DNA of 64,000 nt from Halomontanus rarus (GTDB taxonomy: Archaea > Halobacteriota > Halobacteria > Halobacteriales > Natrialbaceae), in assembly GCF_029338335.1 (NCBI RefSeq), contig NZ_CP119796.1; one strand, 5' to 3'. The notes under the pieces were generated by a model. The model saw nothing but the letters and a program-made list of their open reading frames with translations. It made no database searches and was not told the DNA's origin. Of this stretch, positions 35,802 to 44,698 are shown piece by piece. Made by a program: the position numbers and the translations under genes. Within the stretch, counting starts at the first letter, position 1, and each line of letters opens with the position of its first letter.

Positions 35802-36002
35802 ATGATGACCAGTGACGAGGAGAGCGGTGCGGGGACGTCCCGAACACCGACGGAACGCCGCGGTCCGCCGATACCGAGCCGGTCGAGCGGACGCGTCGGA
35901 CGGCGGTCGAATCCGACGGAGAGTCGAGATCGACCGCGTTCGGCGATCGACCCGACGGCAGGGAGATCGATCGAGAAGAGCCGACCGCTCGAGGTGCCGT
36001 AG
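35802..36002 (+). CDS. Small ORF behind the iron operator, possibly frameshifted
   Basis: A 66-residue ORF (MMTSDEESGAGTS...) ending TAG one base before the ATG of the next gene. After about codon 12 it becomes arginine/proline/serine-rich. The +1-shifted reading has acidic haloarchaeal composition (PNTDGTPRSADTEPVE...) and GC-rich third positions. It may therefore be a frameshifted small gene or leader. No family is recognised. Treat as uncertain. Confidence 0.35.
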   Translation: MMTSDEESGAGTSRTPTERRGPPIPSRSSGRVGRRSNPTESRDRPRSAIDPTAGRSIEKSRPLEVP

Positions 36003-36003
36003 T

Positions 36004-36972
36004 ATGGTTGGTCGGACGCTCAACGATATCCGTCGGCGAATCGACGACCTCGCCGACGAAACGGGCTCTTACGGGGTGTTCTGCGGCCGGACCGGCGAGC
36101 AGTTCGTCCCGATCACCGGTCGCCGGTTTCGAGACCGAGAGTCCGCGACCGAGGCCGCGATTTTCGCCGCGCGGTATCGCTCCACCCTCCGTGAGTACGA
36201 TCCGCAGTTTCCCTACTACGATCCGATCGTCTGCGAGGGACCGGCGCACGCTCGAGTACCCGAGCGGGACCCGGACTCGAGATCGTCGGCGACGACGTCG
36301 AGTTCGATCCCGACCGGGGGCGCTCGACGCTCCGCCGACGAACGAAACACCCACCGAACCGAGACCGATCGACGTCCGGCGGACGATTCGAGTCTGATCG
36401 AGTACTGTCACGACGTCGCCGCGACGGTCTTCGAACAACTCAGCGAACAGGGTCACGACCGCGTCGAGACGGCGCTCATGAACGCCTACCTCAAGCGCGT
36501 CGAAACCGTCGCCGATCGCGATCGATTCTGCGTCGAACTGCTGCGCACGATGGCGTTCGAACTGGACGACCGGCTCTCGGCCGCCGAACAGGCGCGGGTT
36601 CTCGACGCGGCCGCACAGCGACTGCCATCGACGAACGAGGATACTCGTGACGACCGCGATCCGCTCGAGGCGACGCTCTCCGCCCTCCGTTCGCAGTCGG
36701 TGATCGACTCGTTCACGGTCGACCGCCACCCACCCGATGGTGAGACGGGCCGACAGAGCTGGACAGTCACGCTCGGCGGCTACGCGTTCGGGACGGGCTC
36801 GAGTCGCGTCCCGACGCTCCCGATCGCGATCGACCTCTTGAGTCGCTCACCCGATTCGGTGACGGTCTCCGCCGCGTCCTCGGTCGGTGCCAGTGAGTGG
36901 CGACTCGAACTGGTCCTCGCCGCGGAGAACCCACCGCGCGGTCTCACGACCGTCTCCACGGTTCGTGAGTGA
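36004..36972 (+). CDS. DUF7552-DUF7551 domain protein of the iron locus
   Basis: A 322-residue protein. Residues about 1-80 (MVGRTLNDIRRRIDDLADETGSYGVFCGRTGEQFVPITG..., YYDPIVCEGP) match the small DUF7552 domain; residues about 122-230 (SLIEYCHDVAATVFEQL...) and a C-terminal beta-rich part match DUF7551. Both are uncharacterised haloarchaeal domains I associate with siderophore/iron loci; here they are fused with a basic R/T/D linker. The gene follows the iron operator and precedes a siderophore-type binding protein, supporting an iron-linked role (inference). Confidence 0.65.
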   Translation: MVGRTLNDIRRRIDDLADETGSYGVFCGRTGEQFVPITGRRFRDRESATEAAIFAARYRSTLREYDPQFPYYDPIVCEGPAHARVPERDPDSRSSATTSSSIPTGGARRSADERNTHRTETDRRPADDSSLIEYCHDVAATVFEQLSEQGHDRVETALMNAYLKRVETVADRDRFCVELLRTMAFELDDRLSAAEQARVLDAAAQRLPSTNEDTRDDRDPLEATLSALRSQSVIDSFTVDRHPPDGETGRQSWTVTLGGYAFGTGSSRVPTLPIAIDLLSRSPDSVTVSAASSVGASEWRLELVLAAENPPRGLTTVSTVRE

Positions 36973-37013
36973 GCGGTCGCTTCGATCCATCGAGCCGACG
37001 CTGATTCGGTGCG

Positions 37014-37038
37014 TTTATATTTTATTAGGCGAGCCTAA
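37014..37038. promoter_or_regulatory. TATA box and overlapping iron operator of the binding-protein gene
   Basis: The TATA-like tttatatt (37014-37021) is followed by the perfect palindrome TTAGGC-GA-GCCTAA at 37025-37038, which is the same half-site as at 35784. It ends 8 bases before the ATG at 37047. The arrangement would let a metal-loaded repressor block the start site. Confidence 0.7.
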
Positions 37039-37046
37039 AAATCGTG

Positions 37047-38282
37047 ATGGAATCGGACAGATCGAGCGGACCGACACGACGGGACGTGATCAGCGGGGGC
37101 GGCGCGATCGCGATCGGGAGCGTACTCGCCGGCTGTACCGGCGGTGACGAGCGTTCGGAGTCGACGCCCGACGAGACGGCGGACGAACCCGACGGGACCT
37201 CGACGTCGACGGCCACCGACGAGGACGACGGTCACACGGTGACGATGGCACCGATGGGCGAGGTCGCGTTCGACTCCGTTCCCGAGAGCGCGTTCGTGAT
37301 CTTCCCGCAGTACGCGGACATGGCGGTCGCGCTCGGCCACGGCGACGCGGTCAACGCCGTCTACGTCCCCGAGATGTCCGGGACGACGATGAACACCTAC
37401 TACGACCGACTCGAGGGCGTCTCGTTCGAGTGGGAGGGACTCCCCGACCCGCTGGCCGACGGCGTCGACGGGGAGTTCCTCTACGAACTGGACAGCGACG
37501 TCCACTTCGTCGACCCGGCGTACATGTCCACGCAGGACGGCTGGGACGACGCCGACCTCGAGGAGATCGCCTCGAGCGTCGGTCCGTGGTTCGGCAACTT
37601 CTACAGCGGTACCCGCGCCGACCCACCCGCGGGGTACGGGGACCGGTACGAGTACTACGACCTCTGGGAGCTCTTCGGGAACGTCGCCGCGGTCTTTCGG
37701 GAGGGCGAGCGGTATCGCGACCTCGCGGCGATCCACGGGGAACTGGTCGCGACGATTCGGGACGGACTTCCGCCGGAGGACGACCGGCCGACGGCCGTCC
37801 GCGTCACGGCCAACACCGAGACCGACGAGTTCTACACCTACCACCTCAACGAGCCGGGCTACTGGCTGGCTGACACCCGCCCGCTGGGTGCGATCGACGC
37901 CTTCGCGGAGCGGAACTGGACCGACCTCTGGGGGACCGTCGGCTACGAGACGATGGTCGAAGCCGACCCGGACGTAATCTTGCACCTCTGGGGGACCACG
38001 CCGACCTACGACATGACCGAGATTCGAGAGACGCTCGCGGACCATCCCGTCGGCGGCGAACTCTCGGCCGTCCAGAACGATCGCGTCTACGCGGCCGGCA
38101 TGCGCTACCAGGGACCGATCATGAACCTGTTCCAGCTCGAGATGGGCGCCAAACAGCTGTATCCGGAGCAGTTCGGCGAGTGGCCCGGCTACGAGGACGG
38201 CGAACCCTACCCCGAGATTCCGGCGGACGAGCAGTTGTTCGACCGGACGGAACTGGCGCGGATCGTCACCGGCGACCGGTAA
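37047..38282 (+). CDS. Siderophore/iron ABC transporter substrate-binding lipoprotein
   Basis: A 411-residue lipoprotein with Tat motif TRRDVISGG and lipobox LAGC (about residue 30), then a T/D/E-rich linker. The remainder is an FepB/BtuF-like (type III) binding fold: VPESAFVIFPQYADMAVALGHGDAVNAVYVPE in lobe I, a long helix and ADPDVILHLWGTTPTYDMTEIRETLADHPVGGELSAVQNDRVYAAG in lobe II. It would bind a ferric siderophore or haem outside the membrane. No permease or ATPase gene is adjacent, so the partners lie elsewhere. It has its own iron-operator promoter. A GTG at 37044 is an alternative start. Confidence 0.82.
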   Translation: MESDRSSGPTRRDVISGGGAIAIGSVLAGCTGGDERSESTPDETADEPDGTSTSTATDEDDGHTVTMAPMGEVAFDSVPESAFVIFPQYADMAVALGHGDAVNAVYVPEMSGTTMNTYYDRLEGVSFEWEGLPDPLADGVDGEFLYELDSDVHFVDPAYMSTQDGWDDADLEEIASSVGPWFGNFYSGTRADPPAGYGDRYEYYDLWELFGNVAAVFREGERYRDLAAIHGELVATIRDGLPPEDDRPTAVRVTANTETDEFYTYHLNEPGYWLADTRPLGAIDAFAERNWTDLWGTVGYETMVEADPDVILHLWGTTPTYDMTEIRETLADHPVGGELSAVQNDRVYAAGMRYQGPIMNLFQLEMGAKQLYPEQFGEWPGYEDGEPYPEIPADEQLFDRTELARIVTGDR

Positions 38283-38371
38283 CCGGCGACTGACCGGGAG
38301 ACGACGGTGCGCGGCGTCTCCGAGAGACGGTAAACGACAGTTTGTAGCGCCCCCACGCTAACGTTCGCACA

Positions 38372-38605
38372 ATGAACCAGCAGGGGTTCGTCCGACTCGC
38401 GATCGTCGCGGTGGGGATCGTCCTCGCGAGTTTCGTCGTCCTCGGACTGAGCAGGCTGGTCGTCGGGTACCGGACCGCACAGGTGATCGCCGCGCCTATT
38501 GGCCTCCTCGGATTCGGTCTCCTCTGTTACCTGTTCGTGCGAGCGACGCTCTCGGCCGCGGGGATCTGGAAGATCGAAGACGAGGGGCCGGAGACGTCGC
38601 GCTGA
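38372..38605 (+). CDS. Small two-helix membrane protein
   Basis: A 77-residue protein with two hydrophobic segments (about 8-30 and 36-62) and a short acidic tail (EDEGPETSR). It matches no function I know. It is 66 bases upstream... of the hisD gene region (hisD starts at 38685) on the same strand. Confidence 0.55.
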   Translation: MNQQGFVRLAIVAVGIVLASFVVLGLSRLVVGYRTAQVIAAPIGLLGFGLLCYLFVRATLSAAGIWKIEDEGPETSR

Positions 38606-38684
38606 ACTCGATTGACCGGGCGAACCGAGTGCACCACGCACCGCGACAGAAACCGTTTTTCGACACCCCGCCCAATCACCCGCC

Positions 38685-39995
38685 ATGACAATCGACGTGA
38701 CGGAACTCGCCGATCTCGGCCCGACCGACCGCCGGGCGCTCTTCGACCGCGACGCCGGCATCGACGCGGTCCGATCCGACGTCAGCGAGATCGTCGACCG
38801 GGTCCGCGAAGAAGGCGACGTCGCCGTCCGCGAGTTCACTCGCGAGTTCGACGGCGTCGACGTCGGCAACCTCGAGATCACCGACGAGGCCGAACGAGCC
38901 TACGAGAACCTCGACGGGGAGTCGCTCGAGGCGATCGAAACCGCCGCGGCCAACGTCCGTGAGTTCCACGAGGCCCAGCTCCCGGACGACTGGCGCGAGG
39001 AGTTCTCGGCGGGCCGGGAACTCGGCCGCCGCTTCCGGCCGATCGAGCGCGCCGGCGTCTACGTCCCCGGCGGCACGGCGGCCTACCCCTCGAGCGCGAT
39101 CATGGGGATCGTTCCGGCGGTCGTCGCCGGCGTCGAACACGTCTCGGTCGTCACGCCGCCCGCAGACGAGGTGAACCCGGTGACGCTGGCCGCGATCCAC
39201 GCCGCGGGGGCGGACGCGGTCTACGGCGTCGGCGGCGCGCAGGCGATCGCCGCGTTGGCTTACGGCACCGAGTCGATCACGCGCGTCCAGAAGATCGTCG
39301 GCCCGGGCAGTCCGTGGGTGACGGCCGCGAAGGCCGAGGTCCGTGGCGACGTCGAGATCGACTTCCTCGCGGGGCCGAGCGAGGTCGTCGTGATCGCCGA
39401 CGAGACGGCGAACCCGGCCTACGTCGCCGCCGAACTGGTCGCACAGGCCGAACACGGCGAGACGTCGCCGGTCGTCGCCGTCACCGACGACCGCGAGACG
39501 GCCGAGGCGGTCGCGGCGGCGGTCGACGAGCAAGCCGGCGACCGCGAACGCGAGGCGATCGTCCGCGACGCGCTCGCGAACGACGCCAGCGGCATCTTCC
39601 ACACGCGCTCGATGAGCGAGGCGATCCTCTTCACCGAGGAGTACGCCCCCGAACACCTCGCGATCATTGCCGACGACGACGAGTCGATTCTCGAGCGCAT
39701 CGACAGCGCGGGCAGCGTCTTCCTGGGACCGCACACGCCGGTCGCCGCGGGCGACTACGCCAGCGGCACGAATCACGTCCTGCCGACCAACGGGCTCCCG
39801 AAGGTGACCGGCGGCCTCTCGGTCGAGACCTTCCTGCGGGCGACGACAGTCCAGCGCCTCTCGGCCGAGGGGCTCGAGGACCTGTCCGGGACGATCACGA
39901 CCCTCGCCGAGGCCGAGGGACTCGAGGCCCACGCCGAGAGCGTTCGGATCCGAACGGCCGACGACGGTTCGATGGACGGGGACTCAGCGGAGTAA
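38685..39995 (+). CDS. hisD: Histidinol dehydrogenase
   Basis: A 436-residue enzyme. GVYVPGGTAAYPSSAIMGIVPA, GVGGAQAIAALAYGTESI, KIVGPGSPWVTAAK, FLAGPSEVVVIADE and AEHGETSPVVAVTD are HisD blocks; the catalytic Glu/His residues lie in EEYAPEHLAI and the closing region NHVLPTNG is present. It oxidises histidinol to histidine in two NAD-dependent steps with zinc. Full length. Start ATG 38685, MTIDVTELADLGPTDR. It is followed 72 bases later by the HesB gene. Confidence 0.95.
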   Translation: MTIDVTELADLGPTDRRALFDRDAGIDAVRSDVSEIVDRVREEGDVAVREFTREFDGVDVGNLEITDEAERAYENLDGESLEAIETAAANVREFHEAQLPDDWREEFSAGRELGRRFRPIERAGVYVPGGTAAYPSSAIMGIVPAVVAGVEHVSVVTPPADEVNPVTLAAIHAAGADAVYGVGGAQAIAALAYGTESITRVQKIVGPGSPWVTAAKAEVRGDVEIDFLAGPSEVVVIADETANPAYVAAELVAQAEHGETSPVVAVTDDRETAEAVAAAVDEQAGDREREAIVRDALANDASGIFHTRSMSEAILFTEEYAPEHLAIIADDDESILERIDSAGSVFLGPHTPVAAGDYASGTNHVLPTNGLPKVTGGLSVETFLRATTVQRLSAEGLEDLSGTITTLAEAEGLEAHAESVRIRTADDGSMDGDSAE

Positions 39996-40067
39996 GCCCG
40001 GAACCTGTCACACCACACCACGATCCCCGGCGTCAACGTTAACATCGTTGCGACCGGAAGGGTTGGT

Positions 40068-40436
40068 ATGAGCACGGACAGCATGGAGGGTGGCGAGACT
40101 CGCCCCCGTATCGAAGTGACGGAGGACGCCGCCGAGCGGGCGCTCGCGCTCCTCTCCGAGGAGGGACTCGACGTCGGCGAAGCAGGACTGCGCCTGTTCG
40201 TTCAGCAGGGTGGCTGTGCGGGTCTCTCCTACGGAATGCGATTCGACGACGAGCCTGAAGAGGACGACACGGTCTACGAACACCACGACCTGCGCGTGTT
40301 CGTCGATCCGGCCAGTCTGAAGTACATCGAGGGAAGCGTCCTCGACTACGAGAGCGGCCTGCAGGCCGAAGGATTCAACGTCGAGAATCCGAACGTCGTC
40401 AGCGAGTGCGGCTGTGGCGAGTCGTTCCGGACGTAG
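40068..40436 (+). CDS. HesB/IscA-type iron-sulfur cluster assembly protein
   Basis: A 122-residue protein with an N-terminal extension then the A-type carrier fold: ITEDAAERALALL-like start, QQGGCAGLSYGMRF (first Cys) and SECGCGESF (CxCG) at the end, so three conserved cysteines are present. It carries or transfers a Fe-S cluster. Alternative starts exist a few codons in. It lies between hisD and the dodecin gene, with no adjacent suf genes. Confidence 0.9.
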   Translation: MSTDSMEGGETRPRIEVTEDAAERALALLSEEGLDVGEAGLRLFVQQGGCAGLSYGMRFDDEPEEDDTVYEHHDLRVFVDPASLKYIEGSVLDYESGLQAEGFNVENPNVVSECGCGESFRT

Positions 40437-40570
40437 CCGCGTCGCTCGTTCTCGATCCGTCGCTCGAGTGATCTGGTGACGGTTTTCACTCTCTGTCCTT
40501 GTCCCCGTCTCCCACCCTCGATCCTAGCCCCAGACACAGCCCAATCCCAATTTCCGTCTCTGTCTCCGTC

Positions 40571-40771
40571 TCAGTCCTCGAGCTGGAAGGCGACGGTGAC
40601 TTCGGCCTGATACTCGCGGTCCTCGACGGAGGCGATCTCGACGCCGAGTTCGTCGACTTCGACCCAGTGGACGTTGTTGAGCGTCTCCGTCGCGCGGTCG
40701 ATGGCGTCGTCCGCGGCGGCGTCGAAGCTCTCGGGACTCGTACCGATCAGCGTGATCTTCTTGAAGACCAT
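40571..40771 (-). CDS. Dodecin (flavin-storage protein)
   Basis: A 66-residue protein, MVFKKITLIGTSPESFDAAADDAIDRATETLNNVHWVEV..., with the dodecin signature including Trp of HWVEV that stacks on flavin. Dodecins form 12-mers that bind riboflavin or FMN. The length equals that of the characterised haloarchaeal dodecins. ATG 40771 is preferred over an upstream in-frame start. Its upstream flank has the C-rich/hexamer-type run at about 40500-40570 on the 3' side. Confidence 0.92.
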   Translation of the reverse strand: MVFKKITLIGTSPESFDAAADDAIDRATETLNNVHWVEVDELGVEIASVEDREYQAEVTVAFQLED

Positions 40772-40871
40772 GGCCTCGAGTACTACACCCCTGGGCGACG
40801 TAAAGGTGAGCCTCGGTTTCGGGCCGTTCGTCGGCGTCGACAACTCGAGCGTCGGGGACGTCGGGAAGTCG

Positions 40872-41531
40872 TCAGTCGGCTCGCGCGTCGAGTCGGTCGC
40901 GGAGCGCGCTGGAGACGTCCGTCAGGTAGACGCCGCCCCAGAGCGCGACGACGAGACCGCCGATCGAGTTGAACACGAGGTCGAGCATCGTGTCGTCGAG
41001 CCCGTACTGCGTGAGAACGGCCTCGATGCCGAGCGCGTCGGCCGAAAGCGCGATGGCGAACTCGAGAACCTCCCAGAGGACGCCGAAGGCGAGGACGAAA
41101 AGCAGGATGAAGACGGAGACGAATCGACGGGGAAAGTAGATTCCCTCGGCGTGTTCGTGGAGCGCACGGACGGTCGCGTACCCCACGCCGGCGACCACCG
41201 ACGCCGACAGCGCGTGGGTGACGTGGTCCCACCACCAGATCTGGTTGTAGAACGACGTGGTCGTTCCCGGTAGTCCGACGGTCCCGAACGCGTGCAAAAA
41301 GACCGCGCTGGTGATCCACAGCGTCAGTCGGGGATCCATCGGAATCCCGTAGTCGCGCTCGAGGATCGGTGGGAGTTGTGTCACGGCGAGCGCGACCGCG
41401 GTATTGATGACGATTCCGCCGTTCCCTCTCTCGATGCCGACGAACAGCATTCCGACCAGTCCCAGTTCCATCAGGTAGGTGAGCTGTCGCTGGCGTTCCT
41501 GCGAGGAGACGATCGCGGCGAGCTTAGACAT
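40872..41531 (-). CDS. Membrane protein, first of an overlapping pair
   Basis: A 219-residue protein with about five hydrophobic helices and conserved-looking WWWDHVTHALSASVVAGVGYA and PRRFVSVFILLFVLAFGVLWEVLEF, where HxxH/E residues in helices may bind metal. It resembles the DUF2238/YjdF-like group of integral membrane proteins. Its start overlaps the 3' end of the upstream gene (41524-42171) by eight bases, so the two form an operon. Confidence 0.62.
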   Translation of the reverse strand: MSKLAAIVSSQERQRQLTYLMELGLVGMLFVGIERGNGGIVINTAVALAVTQLPPILERDYGIPMDPRLTLWITSAVFLHAFGTVGLPGTTTSFYNQIWWWDHVTHALSASVVAGVGYATVRALHEHAEGIYFPRRFVSVFILLFVLAFGVLWEVLEFAIALSADALGIEAVLTQYGLDDTMLDLVFNSIGGLVVALWGGVYLTDVSSALRDRLDARAD

Positions 41532-42171
41532 CGTCTCCCATCTCCGTGTCCGTTCTCGTCCTCGCTTCCGTCTCTTTCGGCGACTCCTCGGCGAGAATCG
41601 GTTGCTCGAGTCGACCGAGGCGTCTGAAGTACAGTTCGAAGACGACGCCGGCACCGAGACCGGCGCCCGCGGAGTAGACGAACTCCCACATCACGGCGTC
41701 GTGGTCGGCCGTGAACGGGACGCCGAAGAGACTGGCGGCGTTCCACCGGAGGAGCGCCCACAGGGCGGCCGTCGCCATCGTCGCGACCGCGACGAAGACG
41801 ACGGCGAATCCGGGCGTCATCCGCACGGCCGTGAACGTCTGGAGTTCGACGGCGAGAACGAGTGCGAAGGCCGCGACGGAGAGGTACGAGGTGAACGGTC
41901 CGGTGAGTCGGTCGGCACCGAGGGTGATCCCGAACACCGGGAGCGCCGCGAGCAGCAGGACCTCCCAGGGGAGCATGACCAGCGGCGACCGAAACGCGAG
42001 CGGCGGGAGCAACGCCAGCACCACGAAGGCCACCGTAAACGACGCCCAGAGGGTGCTGCCGGCGACGAGTGCGCCGATCCCGATCCCGACAATCGCGACG
42101 ACGAGTATCCACGCGATCACCGCGTTCGACCGACTGTCTGCGATCAGCGTCTCGAGTCGAATCTGGGCCAC
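41524..42171 (-). CDS. Membrane protein, second of an overlapping pair
   Basis: A 215-residue protein with about six hydrophobic helices and a charged tail ending TEMGDDV. I see similarity of layout to its downstream partner (VMWEFVYSAGAGLGAGVVFELYF near the end), but no named family. GTG 42171 is chosen as start because a TATA-like ttttgtaac lies about 27 bases upstream; TTG at 42186 is the other option. Confidence 0.6.
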   Translation of the reverse strand: MAQIRLETLIADSRSNAVIAWILVVAIVGIGIGALVAGSTLWASFTVAFVVLALLPPLAFRSPLVMLPWEVLLLAALPVFGITLGADRLTGPFTSYLSVAAFALVLAVELQTFTAVRMTPGFAVVFVAVATMATAALWALLRWNAASLFGVPFTADHDAVMWEFVYSAGAGLGAGVVFELYFRRLGRLEQPILAEESPKETEARTRTDTEMGDDV

Positions 42172-42232
42172 GTCGGACAGTAGCAACCGGGGTTACAAAA
42201 GCGTACGTAGCCGGCCGGCGTCCGTCGCGACC

Positions 42233-43228
42233 TCAGGCGACCACTGCGAGCCGATACACGATCACGTACGCCGCGAGTGCGACGGTGACGGCGGTCAGCG
42301 CCGTCAGCGCGACCTCGAGCGTTCCGGACGACGACGGCCGATACGATCGCAACCGACGGGAGAGCAGGTCGTCGAATTCGGGGGTGGACGGACCCCGGAC
42401 GACGCCACAGAGCAGACCGACGCCGAGGATCGAGAAGACGAAGTGGTAGGAGACCTCGAGCGTCGGCGGCGTGGCCGCGAGCGCGACGGCTCCGTAGGCC
42501 GCGCCGACGCCCGCGCGGCGATCGATCCCGTCGAGGACGCCGCGGTCGGCGAGTCGACAGTACGCGAGGACCGCCAGCCAGACGACGGCGAGTTCGATGG
42601 CGAATGCGGCGAGGAGGTGCAGGGTCGGGTCGGGGTGGAGGACCACGCGCGAGTCGAGACCGGGTGCGGCGAACGGGAACAGCCAGTCGGGTGGCGAACC
42701 CGTGACGAGGTCGCCCCACGGGTGCGACAGGAGACCCACCAGCGCCGCCAGCGCGACCGTCGTCGGCGCGAGCGACGAGAATCGGGCGACACCGCGAGCG
42801 ACGAGTACACCGGACACCGCGAACAGTCCCATCACGAACGCCACCACCGGGCTGTGCCAGACGAACGCGCTCGCGACCAGGCTTCCGAGGAGGGCGACCC
42901 CTGCGACGGTGGCGAACCGAGCGGACCGACCACGGACGGCGAGCAACCCGAACGCCGGGGCTGCGAGTGCGCCGACGACCACGGAGTGCGTGACCGACCG
43001 GTGAACGCCGCGACTCGCGTCCCAGAACGCCGCCGTCGGCTCGAGCGCGCCGTCCGCGGCGTACCACTCGAGGAGGCCGACGAGCGCGTACGCGACGTCG
43101 ACGTCCGGGATGGCGGCGAACGCGCCGGCGACGATGCCGACTGTCAGGGCCGGTCGGCGCTCCCAGCCTCGCCAGTCGGCGGCGAGTGCCGCGATGGCGA
43201 ACGCGAGCAGCGCGTGACCGACGAACAC
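42233..43228 (-). CDS. YdjM-type membrane-bound metal-dependent hydrolase
   Basis: A 331-residue integral membrane protein with about nine helices. The first helix carries GHALLAFAIAALAADW; HRSVTHSVVVGALAAP and LLSHPWGDLVTGSP are the His/Asp motifs of the YdjM/LexA-associated hydrolase family. DPD-type acidic residues in AIPDVDVAYA also fit. Activity is unknown. Rightward neighbours are the membrane pair; leftward-read. Confidence 0.75.
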   Translation of the reverse strand: MFVGHALLAFAIAALAADWRGWERRPALTVGIVAGAFAAIPDVDVAYALVGLLEWYAADGALEPTAAFWDASRGVHRSVTHSVVVGALAAPAFGLLAVRGRSARFATVAGVALLGSLVASAFVWHSPVVAFVMGLFAVSGVLVARGVARFSSLAPTTVALAALVGLLSHPWGDLVTGSPPDWLFPFAAPGLDSRVVLHPDPTLHLLAAFAIELAVVWLAVLAYCRLADRGVLDGIDRRAGVGAAYGAVALAATPPTLEVSYHFVFSILGVGLLCGVVRGPSTPEFDDLLSRRLRSYRPSSSGTLEVALTALTAVTVALAAYVIVYRLAVVA

Positions 43229-43385
43229 GACACATCGGTTATGTGATTCGTGGGTTTAAGTGTCTCGGGTACGAGAGGCGTGCGCTCGAAGGGCACGATC
43301 CGGTCGGGCGTCGGAGTCAGAGACGGTCCCTCGAGCGTTCGCCGCTGCCAGTAGGTCCTTGCACGTGCCACACCAGCACCCAGGC

Positions 43386-44191
43386 ATGACTCACGAACCC
43401 TCTCACGAGACGGCAGACGCACCGACCGTCGGCGAACTCGCCCCGCCGGATCGAACGCTCATGGGCCCCGGACCGAGCGACGTCCATCCCCGCGTCCTGC
43501 GCGCGATGAGCACGCCGCTCGTGGGCCACCTCGATCCGTCGTTCGTCGAGATCATGGACGAGGTACAGGAACTGCTCCGCTACGCGTTCCGGACCGACAA
43601 CGAGTGGACCATCCCCGTCTCGGGGACCGGATCGGCCGCGATGGAGGCCGCGATCGGCAACGTCCTCGAGCCCGGCGAGACGATGCTCGTGCCGACCAAC
43701 GGCTACTTCGGCGATCGGATGGGCTCGAGGGCTACTGGGGCGACGAGCGGGCCTACCACCACACCGCGCCGGTTTCGAACGTGTACGCGCTGCGCGAGGC
43801 GCTCCGGCTCGTCGCCGAGGAGGGGATCGAGGCCCGCTGGGAGCGCCACGAACGCGTCGCCGGGGCGCTGAAAGCCGGCGTCGAGGCGATGGGCCTCGAG
43901 ATGAACGCCGACGACGAGTACCGGTTGCCGAGCCTGAACGCGGTCCGCGTTCCCGACGGAATCGACGACGGCGAGGTCTGTGCCGAACTGCTCGCACGCT
44001 ACGACCTCGAGATCGCGATCGGGTTCGGCGATCTCGCCGGCGAGATCTTCAGAGTCGGCTGTATGGGACACTCGGCGCGGGCGGAGAACGTGCTCGTCGT
44101 CGTCACTGCGCTAGGTGACGTGTTAGAATCGGTGGGGGCCGACGTCGACCCCGAGGCGGGCGTCGGAGCGACGCGACGGGCGCTTCGCTGA
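43386..44191 (+). pseudogene. Aminotransferase class V (alanine-glyoxylate type) with internal deletion and frameshift
   Basis: From 43386 the N-terminal 113 codons are excellent class V aminotransferase (MGPGPSDVHPRVLRAM, IPVSGTGSAAMEAAI, TNGYFGDRM). At about 43722 the frame changes; the second part (LEGYWGDERAYHHTAPVSNVYALREALRLVAEEG to the end at 44191) is the intact family C-terminus. The central 100 or so residues with the PLP-binding lysine are missing. The junction is an internal deletion plus frameshift, so no functional enzyme is made unless the assembly is wrong. The 3' end directly abuts the DUF7116 gene's stop. Confidence 0.8.
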
Positions 44192-44503
44192 CTACGCCTG
44201 GGCCGAGACTTTCGGGCCCGGCGGCGCGCGCTCGACCTCGTAGTCGTCGCCGTCGACGACGATGATCGCCCACTCGTAGTCGGGGTCCGTATAGCGAAGT
44301 CGTTGCTCGAGGTCGTCCGCGTCCTCGCGTGTCGCGACGAAACAGCGGAACTCTCCCGATTCCGACGGAAGATCGCCCGTCTCGAGGACGGTGCTCACGT
44401 GTACGACCTTCCACTCTCGTTCGGCGCGGAATTCGGGACCGGTGCCTTCGACGGTGTAACCGAGCTCTGCGAAAATCGACCTGGCCTGCTCGACGAGCCG
44501 CAT
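44192..44503 (-). CDS. DUF7116 family protein
   Basis: A 103-residue small acidic protein, MRLVEQARSIFAELGYTVEG..., then EFRAEREWKVVHV, EFRCFVATREDADDLEQRL and DYEWAIIVVDGDDYEVER. This is an alpha/beta haloarchaeal family without known function. Start at ATG 44503 (MRLVEQ) is the family N-terminus, but an in-frame ATG at 44518 adds five residues. Its stop touches that of the aminotransferase relic. Confidence 0.7.
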   Translation of the reverse strand: MRLVEQARSIFAELGYTVEGTGPEFRAEREWKVVHVSTVLETGDLPSESGEFRCFVATREDADDLEQRLRYTDPDYEWAIIVVDGDDYEVERAPPGPKVSAQA

Positions 44504-44639
44504 GTTAACAGGACCCATTCACTACCGGATACGACGGCACCCGTGATAAAGGTTGTCACCCCACCGGTGACCGTCGGGACCGAGTGGACGACGGTCTCTC
44601 TCGACGACGAACGGTCGAGGACTGCGGATTCTGGGGTGG

Positions 44640-44698
44640 GTCGGTAAGCGACACCCCAGCGTGAGGAAACCCCGGCGTTCACGTCGGGGAGGATGTCA
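44640..44698 (+). mobile_element. Relic right end of an IS200/IS605-type (TnpB) element
   Basis: The segment cgtgaggaaaccccggcg, followed by a TTCA loop and cgtcggggaggatgtca, is the hairpin-plus-tail seen at the right end of haloarchaeal IS200/IS605/IS1341-type elements. CCCCGGCG pairs with CGTCGGGG (44670-44689), one G-T pair. No left end or intact transposase is seen. A short open frame ending TAA at 44645 (PPVTVGTEWTTVSLD) may be the tnpB C-terminus. It overlaps the DUF5816 stop codon. Confidence 0.5.
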
